64,000 nucleotides of DNA, taken from assembly GCA_025618425.1 (NCBI GenBank), contig CM046841.1, positions 7,597,068-7,661,067 on the forward strand. The letters run 5' to 3'. Origin of the DNA: Heliocidaris tuberculata. Its lineage: Eukaryota; Echinodermata; Echinoidea; Camarodonta; Echinometridae. The notes under the pieces are model-generated. The model searched no databases and had not been told where the DNA came from. It saw nothing but the letters and a program-made list of their open reading frames with translations. Position 1 is the stretch's first letter. The number at the start of each line of letters is the position of its first letter. Shown one piece after another: positions 50,858 to 63,837 of the stretch. The position numbers and the translations under genes are program-made.

Positions 50858-52819
50858 TTAACAAATACAAGAAACTCATTGCCTCCTGTTGGTATTGATA
50901 AATGTACATGTACACATGGTTTTCAATGCACTGGTTGTGTGCTAGGCCTAGATGCATTCCTTGAACTAGATACAATCCTAGATACAGTACTTGAAGTGAA
51001 TTGTATACATCTGTGTACTTTTGTCCAAAACAACATTTCAGTTTATGAAATAACTGATATATCAATATCACCACCACCACCATATTACGCAAACATACAG
51101 AGTGAATGTTCATAAAGTTACATACAGGTACATGTGTGTAGGCCTACAAATCTATGACTAACACAGATTTACATACACACTATACTGTATACAGTATATC
51201 AAAGGTACAATCCGAAACTATTCACATGAAAGAAACTTCACCAATTTGAATTTCACAAGTGATCTAAAATGACATAATAGTCAAATGAAAAAAATCTGTG
51301 CAATTTGAAAACATTTCTGGTGGTGAAAATGGCAATCATTAATGATTCACAAACATTTCATCTTGCAAAATATCTGGTTCTATAGTGTACATGTACATGT
51401 AGGCTTGCTGGCTCGTTCATACCTCCAGTGTGAAAAGGCCCCTTTGAATGTTGTTTTCACCTGCATTCCTTCACTTTCCAATCCCATTGTGTCTGAGCTA
51501 CTTATGAACATTCTCACTAAGTGGGCAATCCTGCATGCATGCTGAATGCCTTCAAGCCATCACACACCTCTTTGATTCATTAGGGCTTCCATAATACCAA
51601 CGGCTTACTTCAGCCTATTAAACTTGTACCAAGCCAAGAATGTGAACCTTTCAGTCAGCAGTATCCCAAGGAGGGTTGGTGGGGGTCAAGATACTTTCTA
51701 CACTGCACTTGACCTGAACCAGGACACAGGCTGCATTCACACTGAACATCCTCTAACTCGTATGCTGTTTAACAGTAGGGGCACAACCTCAACACAGCCA
51801 TTCCTCATTTCATGCATTACTTTTTGCCAGTGTTCAAGTTATTTAAAATTGTAGTTGTGTATTTCAGTGTTATTTTATAAATATATTATATTTTTGTTCT
51901 TAAAGAGCACATACCACGTTATGATATAACATCAATGCACTTCCAAAGAGCTTTGTAAATGATTACCTTTTATTGCTTTAGCTATGGTAACCCTTACCAG
52001 CACACAGTGCGTTTCAAGGAATAATCCTAACACACATAAATGTACCCATTTACCACACCTGGGTCGAGTGTGGCAAATGTACATGTAGATGAAATGTCTT
52101 GCCAAAAGATGTTAGTATTGAAGAATGGATACAAACCTTAATGGTTCACAGTCTGGGGACTTATCCACAACACCTCTACATGAAGTGATAAGATAAAGGT
52201 CAATCATGATGGAACAATAGAATGTCAGAGAGAAGGAAGTTGTACATATGTAAAGAGGTGTATCCGATATCCTGTGGATGTCCTGACCTACATTCATAAC
52301 AGGAGGCTTATGGTCAACAATCCAACATCCCCCAGTCACATGCCTTGCCGATTGCAGTTATCTGTAGGCTTGTTCTTTTCTAAATGACACTGTTCAATCA
52401 ATGAAAACTGGATTTACATACATGTAGGCCTACATGAAACCATCTCATCATCTTTCCCAGATCATTTCCTGCCCTCATCATAGTACACATAACTTATAGC
52501 AGCGCTTCACACTAACCTCTTTTTCACTAGGAGTTTGGATTGAAATTTGTATGAATGGGCCCCCTGTTGAAATTTTGGAATTTGGGGAAATCCTGAATTA
52601 GAATTTGGGGGCTCATGTGTACCGGGCACCTGTTACTCAGCCTTGCTCCTGGTACAAATTCTAAAACAGATCATCCAAACAGATATATCTCCATGATACA
52701 ATCAATAATAAAGTAGGAGCCAAAGGTTAGACATACATGTGCAAGTAGCCTCTCACATAAAATGTTGGATCTTTATTAATGCTGTGACATACATACTTAC
52801 ATGTACATGTACCTACAAA

Positions 52820-53056
52820 AGACCTGTTCACAAAGTTATTCAAATTTATGGATGTTTCTTTCCTCACGACCTAATAACGAGGTATTCTATTAACCTGTTA
52901 TTAATGAATGAACTACAATACTTGGAATCCAATTTGCATTACTTGCATTACATTACTTGTTGCTATGTCTGACAAGCCTCTGACAAGCTTTCAGGCTGTC
53001 AAGAACAACTGTTTTAAAAGTATGCATAAAATTTGAATATATTTATGAACAGGTCT
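52820..53056. mobile_element. MITE with AGACC.GTT ends, copy 2
   Basis: The ends AGACCTGTTCACAAAGTTATT and the inverse of its partner ending AACAGGTCT correspond to those at 30442-30673. The interior matches that copy, including ACTTGTTGCTATGTC and TCAAGAAC. Confidence 0.78.
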
Positions 53057-53189
53057 ATTCATTTACTGTATTAGCATATCTTCCTCTTCTTTTTATGCAA
53101 TTCAATTCAATTCATGAAAGTGTTCATTCAACAATGGTAAGTTCTTTGAGGTTTATCAATTATCGCCATCTTCTGCAAGTTTCCTGATG

Positions 53190-53325
53190 GGCCCTCTTGC
53201 ATAAAAAGTTGCAATTAAACGCAACTCAAAAAATAAACACAACTCAATTTTCAACCAATCAGGTTGGGACTTGCGTTTAATCTTTTTGAGTTGCATTTAA
53301 TCGTAACTTTTTATGCAATAGGGCC
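53190..53325. mobile_element. 136-bp foldback element, GGCCCTCTTGCATAAAAAG
   Basis: GGCCCTCTTGCATAAAAAGT and its inverse ACTTTTTATGCAATAGGGCC bound nearly complementary arms of about 45 bases (GCAACTCAAAAA in both). It is the uninterrupted relative of the element at 44207-44669. Confidence 0.88.
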
Positions 53326-54741
53326 ATATCAGTAACATGAATCAGTATCATATTTTACATGAACATGAACCAGCATTCAGAATTTATGACCAGCATAATG
53401 CTCAAATTGGCCAATTTGTCACTTGTACCCTACAACTGGTGGTAGGCACGAGTGATCAAATTATAGACAGTTGTCCCTTTACTTGTACTTTTATACTAGT
53501 TGATAACATTTCTGAACATTTACTATTGTACATACAGCTGGGCTTCAGGATGTTCAGGTTCTTTTATTGTCAGTACTCATCATATTTATAAAAAAAACAT
53601 TGCAGCACTTAAACTACAAGTTGCAGCATTGTAAATCTACTAAAATGTAACGCTTCTCAGCCTTACACATTATCTTCAGGACATATGAGTATGTATGTAA
53701 GCTACTGCTTGGAGAGGAGTAATCTAGATGCATGTAAATTAGGACACTAGCAGGGTAAAGACTAACTCCAGGGAGCTCCACCATTATAGCTAGAGTGCCC
53801 AATTCTGCGCAGTGCCCTTGTCTGCGCACACGCGTAACTGCGCGATTCTACTGAAACAAAACAAGCACGAACACAAACTTTTCATCTTTATTATAGCGAT
53901 AGATATTCATTTGAAAAACGAGTCAAAATACTGAAAAAAGGTCTTATTCAGACATTTTATGCACAGGCCTCAAAATATTGTCTTTCTCATCAAAATTTCT
54001 GAACTGCGTGTAAAATGACGAGTGTGCAGACATGGGCACCATTGTTTTTTCAATGTCAAAATGACACGGCCGCTGTTTCTTGTGAAAATTGCATAGTTCT
54101 TGCTCTAATTTTGATGAGATTTTTTGCACACTTACTCTTTAGAATATCAGGAATAATATGAAATTAAGCATTAGTGGAATATTAAAGAAATTCTTGTTAA
54201 ATTTTAGGTCGAATCTTAGGTGCGCAGACATAGGGCTCCCCATCATACTGCCCACCAGGCCGTGCACACTGAAAATTGCACAAAAATAATTTCCCAGCAT
54301 GAGAAATTCTTTCATGAAATGACATAAAATGAAAAATTAAAATATTATTTTTCAATTTCATCAAATAATTATCTATACCATAAATTAGATGCAGAGGCCA
54401 GTTTCTAAAAACTGCCGGCATGGACATCTCAACTCTACACAATAATTTTGTAACACACATTCTGCAAAACTGAGTTTCGCCTCGAAACGCGCAGAGAGGA
54501 CGGTTCGTGATGCGGGCGACGACTGGGACATATCTATATATAGTATAAGTATATGTATATAATTCTTTTAATGGCTCTTTTTCTCATCACCTTACACTAC
54601 TTGTACATAATCTGATAATTTATATTTCATGAAAGAGCATGTCTAGTTGATCAATTATGAGTATTTTTGTTTGTTTGTTTTGAATGCTATACTCACGATA
54701 TATTGTTCTGTTTTTGTCATGACTACATTGTAAGTTACTCC

Positions 54742-54772
<31 letters not shown>

Positions 54773-55080
54773 GTTCTATTAATGTTATATTCGAGCAAAA
54801 TATTGATGGATATGTCAATGAAGTTCAATGAATAAATACATACATACACATGCATTTCAACGCAATCAACAAAAACGACTTTAGGTCAAAAATATTGACA
54901 AACATGAAAAACAAGTTACTACGATTTACATGTTTTTATCAGCCTTCAAATTTCATCATAAAATGATTTGAAATAGGGTATAAATGCACTGACAGACTGA
55001 TGACAGTGACATCAACAACACTGCCAAGTGCATGCATGCATGAAAATTGTTGTCTGATTTTTTTCATGTTAGAGCCTCAA

Positions 55081-55208
55081 CAGACCGAAAATTCTGTCTC
55101 TCGTTCATTATAGCCTCTTATTATTTTGACAGGGTCGGCCATAAGTGAATGGCCGACCCTGTCAAAATAATAAAGAGGCTAATGAACGAGAGACAGAATT
55201 TTCGGTCT
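55081..55208. mobile_element. Near-perfect foldback with 10-bp flanking direct repeat
   Basis: Arms of about 58-60 bases (AGACCGAAAATTCTGTCTCT to GGGTCGGCCAT) pair almost perfectly around a loop of about 7 bases (AAGTGAA). AGAGCCTCAA occurs immediately before (55071-55080) and after (55209-55218), which looks like a target-site duplication. Only small differences in the middle of the arms separate it from perfection. Confidence 0.9.
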
Positions 55209-55518
55209 AGAGCCTCAATAGGTCCATCTTTCATCTAACGGTCAGCTGTTACATTATGTCCTCGGTGTCTTTCAAAATTACCGCTATAATCCAATCCCTA
55301 TTCATGTCTCATGTTTGTGTAATCTCAAGTCTAGACCTTCCATTGTCATCCCTGCATTATCGAACGGGTGATGAAACTTGAAAGGCCCCCATAAAAGGAC
55401 GCACTGGACTGTAGAACAGTCAGTGAGTAATGCGTACATACATCTACCGCCAATACTCGAATATGACAGCGGGAGATGCTCATGTTCGACGGTATAAATT
55501 CACCAAATGGTTACTTAC

Positions 55519-55860
55519 GGTAAATCTGAAAGACTCTATCGAACATCAATAGTAGCAATCCAACAGTGATCAACTGTTTTTCTTAAATATATCCAGTATA
55601 ATATCCACAAATTACGCAAAATGACTCCCACTAAAATACAGTGCAACTACGGCCCAGCAACCCACACGTACACACTATACGATCGAGTGCGGGGGCGCGC
55701 CGCAGCGACTGAGTGATAAATGCACGGATATACATGTACATGCGGAGGTTGAGCGCGCGAGCGAACCAACAGAGTATAATGTCAACAAACTGGCTGACCG
55801 CACCTGTCTTGCCAGGGGCCTGGATAGAGCGCACTCACTCGTGGCCTGGCTTGCAGTTTC
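55519..55860 (-). promoter_or_regulatory. Candidate distal promoter and 5' noncoding exon of the 4.1 gene
   Basis: The minus strand has a strong donor (TTTACC/GTAAGTAA) at 55519. A TATA-like ATATATTTAAG lies about 70 bp before it (near 55590), and 55670-55850 is conspicuously CpG-rich (GGGGGCGCGCCGCAGCG, GCGCGCGAGCG). This fits a first noncoding exon with a promoter 17 kb upstream of the first coding exon. Whether it belongs to this gene cannot be shown from sequence alone. Confidence 0.35.
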
Positions 55861-58800
55861 TCACGTTGAAAAATAAATAAAAGACGAATTGAATAAAAAG
55901 GAAGTTTTCGTCGGAAAAAATACAGAAACAAACGTCCAAACTTCTGTTTCGAGTTTAGTGTGAAGAGAAATGGCAAAATATCAGTGATTTTAAAAAATGT
56001 ACAGAAACAAAGAAAGACAAAAAAAAAAAAAAAAACTTGAACGCATTGACATGACATTTTTTGTTATTTTTTTTGTATATTTAATTTGTAGTTGATTATT
56101 CTCACGGTCAACTTTGAATGACGACGTGCAACTATCCCTTCAAACTTGGAGTCAGTGGCGTTGGTTCTTACGTGAAAATTAATACAAGAAAGTAATTTCA
56201 TAATCTACATTAGGAGTCGTTTTTGTATAAATTGTTTATTATTAATAATACCAAGCATTTACCAGTACATTCGGTTATGTCCTTTTTCTTTCACTCCTTT
56301 TTTGCAAGTACGGTGTGATCAATAAAGTGATCACATAGATTTTTTTAAAATAACTTCTATCGTGTTATCTCACCAGAATATTTGACTACAAAACTGATTT
56401 TCAAAGCATTGAAAGTAAACGAAGTTTATTCTTTTATTCTTGTTTGACTAAAGCTCAAACTGCCGGAGGGAAATCCCATACTTTCTCTACTCTTTTAAAA
56501 GGTACGAGGTAGTTGAATTTGAAACGGCATTAATTAATTGACCTACAAATGATCAGCTTTGTTTACATAGTGTGCGCAGGAGATGCATTCCATAGCGCGT
56601 ACAACAATCACTTTATTGTTATACCCGCGCGTACATAGATCGTTCATTGTTATACGCGCGCGTATTTATCAAAGTGCGTTGACCCTACAATGGTTGGCCT
56701 AGAAACCACAAATCAAATTTTACGGCCTAAAACTATGTGGGTCCGAATGCTGCCCAAAAAAAAGCAATCTGTATTTTCCTATAGAATAAACTGAGCACTA
56801 TCCTTGCTCGCAGATAGGTATTCTTTTTACGGCTATAATTGAGCAGCGTTTCTTCTTTGAGTTGGCATTAATGGGATTTTACTTTCATTGCTTAATTTTT
56901 TCTTTAATTTTGTGTCTCTGAAAAGTGGTGAAAATGACAGTAATGATGATAACTTTTTACCAATTTATGCGGAAGAGCAGTGTTTTCACAATTTTTGATG
57001 TGTTACCAAGCAAAACATTTTAATGCTTATTTTCCTTTAAATCTATAAACATCAAAGAACATAATATTGAAATGAAAGTGAGCACAGAAAGGGCAGATCT
57101 TTTCCCTTCTGCTTGTGCAATTACAATATTTTTCAGTATTCTGAATCAAATGTGAATGCATCAAACTGCCAAATTATGGGTTAAAATAATGAAAGATTTT
57201 TTTAAAAACCCATCCAAATGGCTGCAAAATATTTTTATTTTTTTAATTCAGCTTAATGAAATTAGGAAGGACACTTTTCATCCTCTCTATCCAAAAGTTC
57301 CTATCTTTTGCTCCTAAAACATAATCTTCATAATAATTTATGCAAAAGATGAATGAGCATTTGATCCAACATTAATAACTCTTCTGGAATCCAAGACATT
57401 GCCATCTAGCTCCAGTCATGTCATCACTTGGTGATGTTGAAAGGGACACCTAGCAACAGTTGCTATGATGACACAACAGAGAAGTCATCCAATGGGATGA
57501 GTTGAATTCAGATGAAGGACCGGGGCATATAAATCATGTAAATTCTGGTAGGTAAGACTGAGAGACCTACATGGGCAAGTCCAAGTGATTTATTAATTTG
57601 CTATCCTATATGTTAAGGATTTTTTTTTTAATAAAAAATTAAATAGCAAGGGTCATTTTCCTTGCTATTTGGTGTGATCCAATCTCTGGCAGGCTATCAG
57701 TGCCAACATGACAGAATTCTTGAGTAAAGATAAAATTTGAATACTATTTTCTATATTATGTATAAGTATATTTTTTGTTATATTTGTTATATTATATACT
57801 GCAAAGTCAAGGGCAATATCTAATCAAGAAGAAGGGCAGATCCGGGGGGGGGGGGGTGAATCGGCTGCACAGCCCCCTCCCCCTTTGAAACCCAACTGGC
57901 ATACCTTAAGTACACAATAAAAATATTGCCTCCTTAATTGTGTGCTTTTCCGGCTCTGTGCCCCCTCTTTTACGAAATCCTCTGATCTGCCCCTGAAGAT
58001 GTTTCTATAAAGAAAATAATATGTTGGTAATGGTATTTTGTATGGAACAAAATATGCTGAATTTGCCCGAACAGTCTTTCAATATAAACCCAAAGCAAAT
58101 TTCAGCAGTCACCTTGTGACTTGTTCTTCGTGAGATAGACTTAAACATGGTAGGTCAATTAATTTTAATAAGCCTAATATAAGATCAAAGTATGCAATTA
58201 ACCTTCACCATAGCTCAATTAGTATCACTTCACAAACCTATTATATTGTGTTCATCGATATACCAGCATTATCATCTCTAGGATATCATGACCATATCTG
58301 GTATCAACATAATGTGCACGCCTTCCATTGTTTGTGATGGTCATTAACTCTTACTGCATGTTCTATAAGGTCATGTTCATACTATCTTTTATAACTTGGC
58401 TCGATCAGGTTTCAATTTAATCATATTTCACTGGCTGAATAGTGTGAGATCTCATGAAACTGCTTATAGATAGCATGCAAATTGAGATGTCATTTTGCTT
58501 TCCATACAATGTGGGATGTCTCAGTTGTTCTGGGGAACAAGGCAGAGGATCTCAAGTTTGGATAGCAAATTATGAGATAACCAATGTTTTAATATGGTCT
58601 GTTACAACCTGATTTGATTGGTTTCAATTTAAAAATCATGTTTTATTGACCTTTACATTGTGAAATCCCACAGCATCAGGGTTTGAAATTAACTGTGGTT
58701 CTATGGCAGATGGGGCTTCTATGGGCCTTTAAATTTTCAGTCCGGACCCCCCCCCCCCAAAAAAAAAAAAAACCAAAAAAAAAATGAAATTCAAAGGGCA

Positions 58801-59836
58801 CATGCAATGACAGTACATATTTAATCCAGACCACCTGTGAGGAAAAAATGAAATTAGTTTGGTGCCCTGCATGCTATGCTACTCTTATGCTTTACATCTT
58901 CCACCACCGTATGGACAGCACAACTTGATTAAAAATTAAACTTGATCACCTATAAGGTTATCAAAGGTAGTATAGACAATCTCTGTGACTTTATTTCATT
59001 GTTCCAAGCTATCTATCCACATTTCCGGTGTTAGGTTAAACTGTCTCTCATTATTTCCTTTATTGATGACCACATGTAAGAATTTCTACCTGTCCTACAA
59101 TGAGTTATTATTCTGCTATCAGCTGCCACAAAATTTGAAAATAGTAATATTTTGGTACACTTACTGTGAGATATGTTCTTATCAAATAAGTCTAACATTC
59201 TTTGTTTCAATTGTCTTGATACAGCCGTGAAATGTAATCTCATGTATAAACATGTTGACACTAATGATAGCAGCTTTCCCTAAGTTATTTATGGAATGAA
59301 AAATAAGAAAATTGCTAACAAAAATGAATGAACATATATTTATTTTGTTACATTATACAAAATTCCCAGAAGAGAACATAGGCATATAGAGTTATGAGTA
59401 CCAGTAGTCACTATATAATCCATGACCATTTGCATTAGATTTCTTTCCCAAGATCACTTTCATACATCATAACCACATCCAAACTCTCCTGCATCACTAA
59501 TTCAATTTGGTCCCAAATATATCTATCCTATGAAGGGCGCAAATGGTATCATTTCTCTTCTTTATGAGTTAATTTTATTTAGAGTTCACTTTATATACAG
59601 AGCTGTGAATTGCTTGGTGGAAAAAATGATCAAGGTCTGCATTTTTTTTCTTCTAAATTTTGCCAATTAAAATCTGTAATAAACAAAGATAGACACTGAT
59701 CTACATATGGAAAGTATATGATGTGAAGCAAATAAAGCATATAAAGCCAATCTAGCATTGGGTGTACCAGTAATGTAATGTTGCTCTTGAATACCACAAG
59801 ATGGAGTCTGATCTTTAGAGAAGCCCTGATAAAGCT

Positions 59837-59877
<41 letters not shown>

Positions 59878-61849
59878 TTCTACTGAGCTAGAAATAGACA
59901 GCGACCTTAGCTATTCCACCTGGTTAACATCAGCTATGCCTGTAGGTAGGATGCTAGGGGGATGCACTTTTCATACTAGCATTCAGATGGAAGCTTCAGT
60001 GCTTTGTACCTGTTCCTAATTCAAGAGGACGTAAAATTAAACTAAACCAATTTAATCACAACAGTCAGTTGTATCATTGTAAAGCATTTTGTAAATCATT
60101 TTTTACAATGCTTGTCTGGCATTTCCTGCTTCTAGTTCTATGAGACTAAAACCTAGAAGTGTTAGTCTATCATGAATAAGGTAAATAAAATAGCAACAAA
60201 GCGAGAATGTGGATTAAAACAACAGTTGGTATCACTTTAAAAAATGACATATCGGCATTTATAGTTGTACTTCAGGCATTTTACTTGCATGTAGTAGCAT
60301 TTCTGAGCCATTTCTCATCTATAGTGAATTTAGCATACACCCTGTACTAGTCTATTACATTTGTCCTTCATTAAATAAATTTTTGCATAAATCATACATG
60401 TAAATGTAGATTCACCAACATTCAGAAAACCGTAAAAAAATTGTTGTGAAGTGATATTTTTGAGAAACATATTGGGATCCCTATACATCCTAATGTGAAT
60501 GGAACAGTTCCCATTACATTTCCTTACCAATTATTCTATATTTCATACATATGATGCATCTAGCAGCCTATATACGTATATAATCTATACTATATTTACA
60601 TAGAATTTCATATTATACATTCTTAATCTTGATAGTACTTCACATATTCATGGGCATTTCTGCAGTACTTACTATCAAGCATAGATTTAATTTTAGAAGA
60701 ATATTTGTTACAGTGGAGAATTTATATAAAGCATATAAGAGATATGTAAAGACAAGAGTTTGTGCATGATGGAGTTGTGTTGATACACTAATTTTGCGCC
60801 TGTTTTGATTCAAATTTGAATATGAGGGTTACAGCGAGACTGTTAAACAAACCCAATCTTCCATGATCAATCAAGTTACATTGCGAATCATGAACAAGTG
60901 CAAACATCCCTCTCTCTCTGATCAAACAACACAAGACAAATAATTGCTTGGACGCTATGAAAACCATCCATCATGGTAGGTCTATTTAGAAAGGTTAACG
61001 GTTTCTTCTGCGTTCCAGTGCAACATTTAGCTACCATTATACCAACAAAAATTATTATATTTAAAGCTTTCCTTTATACAGGAAACTTGCTATGAATAGA
61101 TATTTCTGCATTCTTCATCCTTGCATTTTATTGAAAGCTTCATTCATTGAAATAGGTGTGGAGGACATCACCATATTTTTGTAAAGAAATGTTTGGTTGG
61201 CTCATTATCTTTCTTTAATACAGCGAGACACGATGCAAACATTTTTTCACCTCTTTCCATACATCTCGCCCACACACTAGACAAAACTTTTGAATTTGTG
61301 TTTCTCATGCCGTCAGTCCCACATTTGATTCAGAATCACCTTTGAACCCAACCGTTACAAAGTCCTTCATCAGTCTTGATTAATTAAATAAGGAACGATT
61401 CATCTTCCATTGATATCTGATAGGGTTCAACAAGGCTCATAAAGCTCATACTTAATTCAATTTAAAAGAAATGATCATAAGATCACAGAGTAAGAATATC
61501 ACATGTGTTTACATAAAACTGAATGTGGGAATTACAGGAAAGAGTAGAAAGAATAACTGTAGAGTACATATAGATAGTGTATGTGAGATATACATTTGTC
61601 ATTAGGTTGTATGCCATTAATACACAAAGTTGGCAATATTCACGTTAATGTATTTTAGTTTTGACATCTGAATTAGAGTAACTATGTCATCCTGTTACAT
61701 TATATGTGCTGGTGCTTTTGTTCAAGTACTGTACCACTGCAGAATGATGAAGTCACATCAATGTACCTAGGGAAATGGGGGAAATGTTACTAATATTCCC
61801 CTGATGATACCACATCTGGTTTTCCTGTTGTTCCAAAATCTGCAAAAAC
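55861..61849. other. Upstream intergenic DNA, no gene seen
   Basis: AT-rich sequence with a G-run at about 57847, a C-run and A-run at about 58747-58772, (GGCT)n at 59838-59877 and a small CCTTGCTATTT hairpin at about 57642-57671. Between 57820 and 58000, AGGGCAGATCCGG and GATCTGCCCCTG face each other like the ends of an eroded repeat. Short frames here show no family features. Confidence 0.6.
59838..59877. repeat. (GGCT)10 microsatellite
   Basis: Ten uninterrupted GGCT units. Confidence 0.97.
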
Positions 61850-62115
61850 ATGGGGGAACAAGCTTTTGTCCACACTGGTCCTGCTTTAAGGAATAACCTA
61901 CCTTTTATTAGTTATTAGAAATTGCAATTCTCCATATTCATTCAAAAACAATCTAAAAACTTACTTGTTTAATGCTTCCCTTTGACTATTATATTCTTCT
62001 CTTGTATTTCTACTTTCTTCTGTCTGTACTTCTTTAACCTACTCCATGCCTAGAGCACTCTACAGAGTGGATTTGACGCATTATAAATCATATAAATTTA
62101 TAATCATTTTTACTA
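61850..62115 (+). mobile_element. Decayed L2-like retrotransposon 3' end
   Basis: Across frameshifts the plus strand recalls the C-terminus of L2/CR1 reverse transcriptases: HTGPALRNNLP, then YSFKNNLKTYLFNASL-like codons at about 61940-61980. This is followed by a tail with AGAGCACTC, GACGCATTATAAATC and TTACTATTATTATTA. Several stops and shifts make it a relic, and the orientation is opposite to the 13-kb fragment. Confidence 0.55.
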
Positions 62116-63635
62116 TTATTATTAAAACAGAGAAATGCTACTAAGATTGTTTTCTCCAGGATTGTATTGTAATGAATATGCATGTCACCTGATACAAACA
62201 AATACATCTTTAATAAAGAAATGTCTTCTGTAGTTCATGACTGTAATTAAATGCCTTACATACAGTTCACTATGTGGGTCATTTCTGGGAAAGAAGCTGA
62301 TACTACTTATGTCGCTCAATATCCATAAAGTTGACCGCTTATCATGGAAGCCATTTTGCTTTACATGTTAATCATTAACCCTTAGAGTGCCATGAACCAC
62401 ATAAATGTTTATATTGTATCTCATATTTCAGGGTATAAGCTTTTCATCCAGCTTGAAATTTTTGCAATGGTTATGAACTGTGAAGTTATTTATTGTAGAA
62501 TAATGTTTGTATTAAAATTATCAATGGCAAGAAAAACTATTTTAAAAAATTGCCTCACAAATGATATTTGTATACTTGTGCTACATTCCTGTACACTCTT
62601 TGGATTTAATAATCAATTTATCAATTATTGCAATTGAAGCTTGGATTTCATACAGGAAAAAGGAACATTCTATAAATCAAGGAATACTGTGAATGTAGGA
62701 CAGCAAAAAAGCAAAGCTAGCATCTAGTTTTGAGGATGAGAAAACAAAAATGCTTTCTTGAAATGTTTCCTTAAATTGAATTGTTTTCTTGAATGTTCAA
62801 ATGTTGTTGACTGTGAATGTTGGCATGATGGATACACAATGGTAGCATAGTCTGACACTTCAAATTGAAATTCTATTATTTACAATGTCTGGTGCAGACC
62901 CAACAGCCCACACAAAGATAGGTGGGGTTCTCTACATAATAGAACGATCCCACGAACAGGTGGGCAACTCTATTTACCTCTTTATAAAGCCAAAGGACAA
63001 AAAACTGATTGGTCGTTGTGCCATTATGCTTCAGAGTAAAAGAAAGCAAAACAAAAGTGCACATAATTGTGGCAACAGAATCCTTTTTTTTTTTTTTTTT
63101 TTACACATCTTCAGCATCATGAAAACTTGACAAGCAAATATAAGAAGCAAAAGAACACTAAGCCAATGTGTATTTCAAAATGCTATTGCATATAAATAAA
63201 GATGATCTGTTTTAATGCAGTGGGTGAAGTAGGTGAATGTGGTTGGCTAATAACATTGCCACATCATGTTTGTATGATGGATCTATTTATAGACTAAACA
63301 CTGAAAATGCACGTAAGCCGAGATGCCACTTAGGCTATCTGTATAGTGTGGTAGCATTTCTAACTAGATTTCATCACTGTAAATGGGAGAATGCAATATG
63401 CTGTCTGCTACTGATGTATTTCTGGAGTGATCAGACTGTAAACCTACCCTGTCCTTCACTTCTATTTACATTTAGTCTCCTTTCATTCCAGCAGTATGTA
63501 TATCACTTATCATAAATTACAATTAGCTATCAATTGGCTCTGTCAGTGCAGCCGAATAGCAATTGTAATAAAAATAGAGTGCACAGAAGATAAAAATTAG
63601 GACTACATGCATATTGAATGATTATTTAAAGGTAT

Positions 63636-63683
63636 CGTACAGTAGTGGGAAAGGTGGCGCTTTGGATATTTAACTACTGTACG
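63636..63683. repeat. Hairpin with perfect 11-bp arms
   Basis: CGTACAGTAGT (63636-63646) and ACTACTGTACG (63673-63683) are exact inverses around 26 bases. It could be the stem of a small RNA or two ends of a very short insertion. Confidence 0.8.
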
Positions 63684-63807
63684 TTGTCAGCTGGAATGGA
63701 AATTATTACATGTACTGTTGTGAAGTGATTAATTTCAAACATAGGTGACGTTTGTTTGAAGAAAAATGGTTTAGAAATGGCTAAAATGTCAAAAAAAATA
63801 AACATTG

Positions 63808-63837
63808 AATTACAAGCGCGGTACCGCGCTTGTAATT
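63808..63837. repeat. Perfect 30-bp palindrome
   Basis: AATTACAAGCGCGGT is followed directly by its inverse, with no loop. The core GCGCGGTACCGCGC is CpG-rich in an AT-rich setting. Confidence 0.95.

Larger units (their letters stand above)
38244..55518 (-). other. Probable 5' intron or upstream region of the 4.1 gene
   Basis: The acceptor before exon 1 implies at least one upstream noncoding exon. This region holds a proximal candidate (39442-39800), repeat copies at 40676-41016, 41674-43355, 44207-44669, 46292-46595, 50352-50857, 52820-53056, 53190-53325 and 55081-55208, a large (CT)n block (43565-43685) and (TTA)n at about 54742-54772. Between these, notably 47000-50300 and 51200-52700, I see no coding exon or RNA gene. 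Confidence 0.55.

Noticed and set aside
50592..51113. Minus-strand frame of 173 codons, the second longest in the window
   Set aside because: It starts within unique DNA and runs into the CCAGGGG-ended MITE; no domain, no splice logic and no codon bias to support it.
54197..54460. Minus-strand frame of 87 codons
   Set aside because: Lies in a CpG-richer, repetitive stretch (recurring GTGCGCAGACAT words) with no motif; more likely part of an uncharacterised repeat.
62885..63130. Plus-strand frame beginning MSGADPTAHTKIGG
   Set aside because: Looks protein-like for 50 residues but matches no family I know and ends in a T-run; the reverse strand is also open, which is common in repeats.
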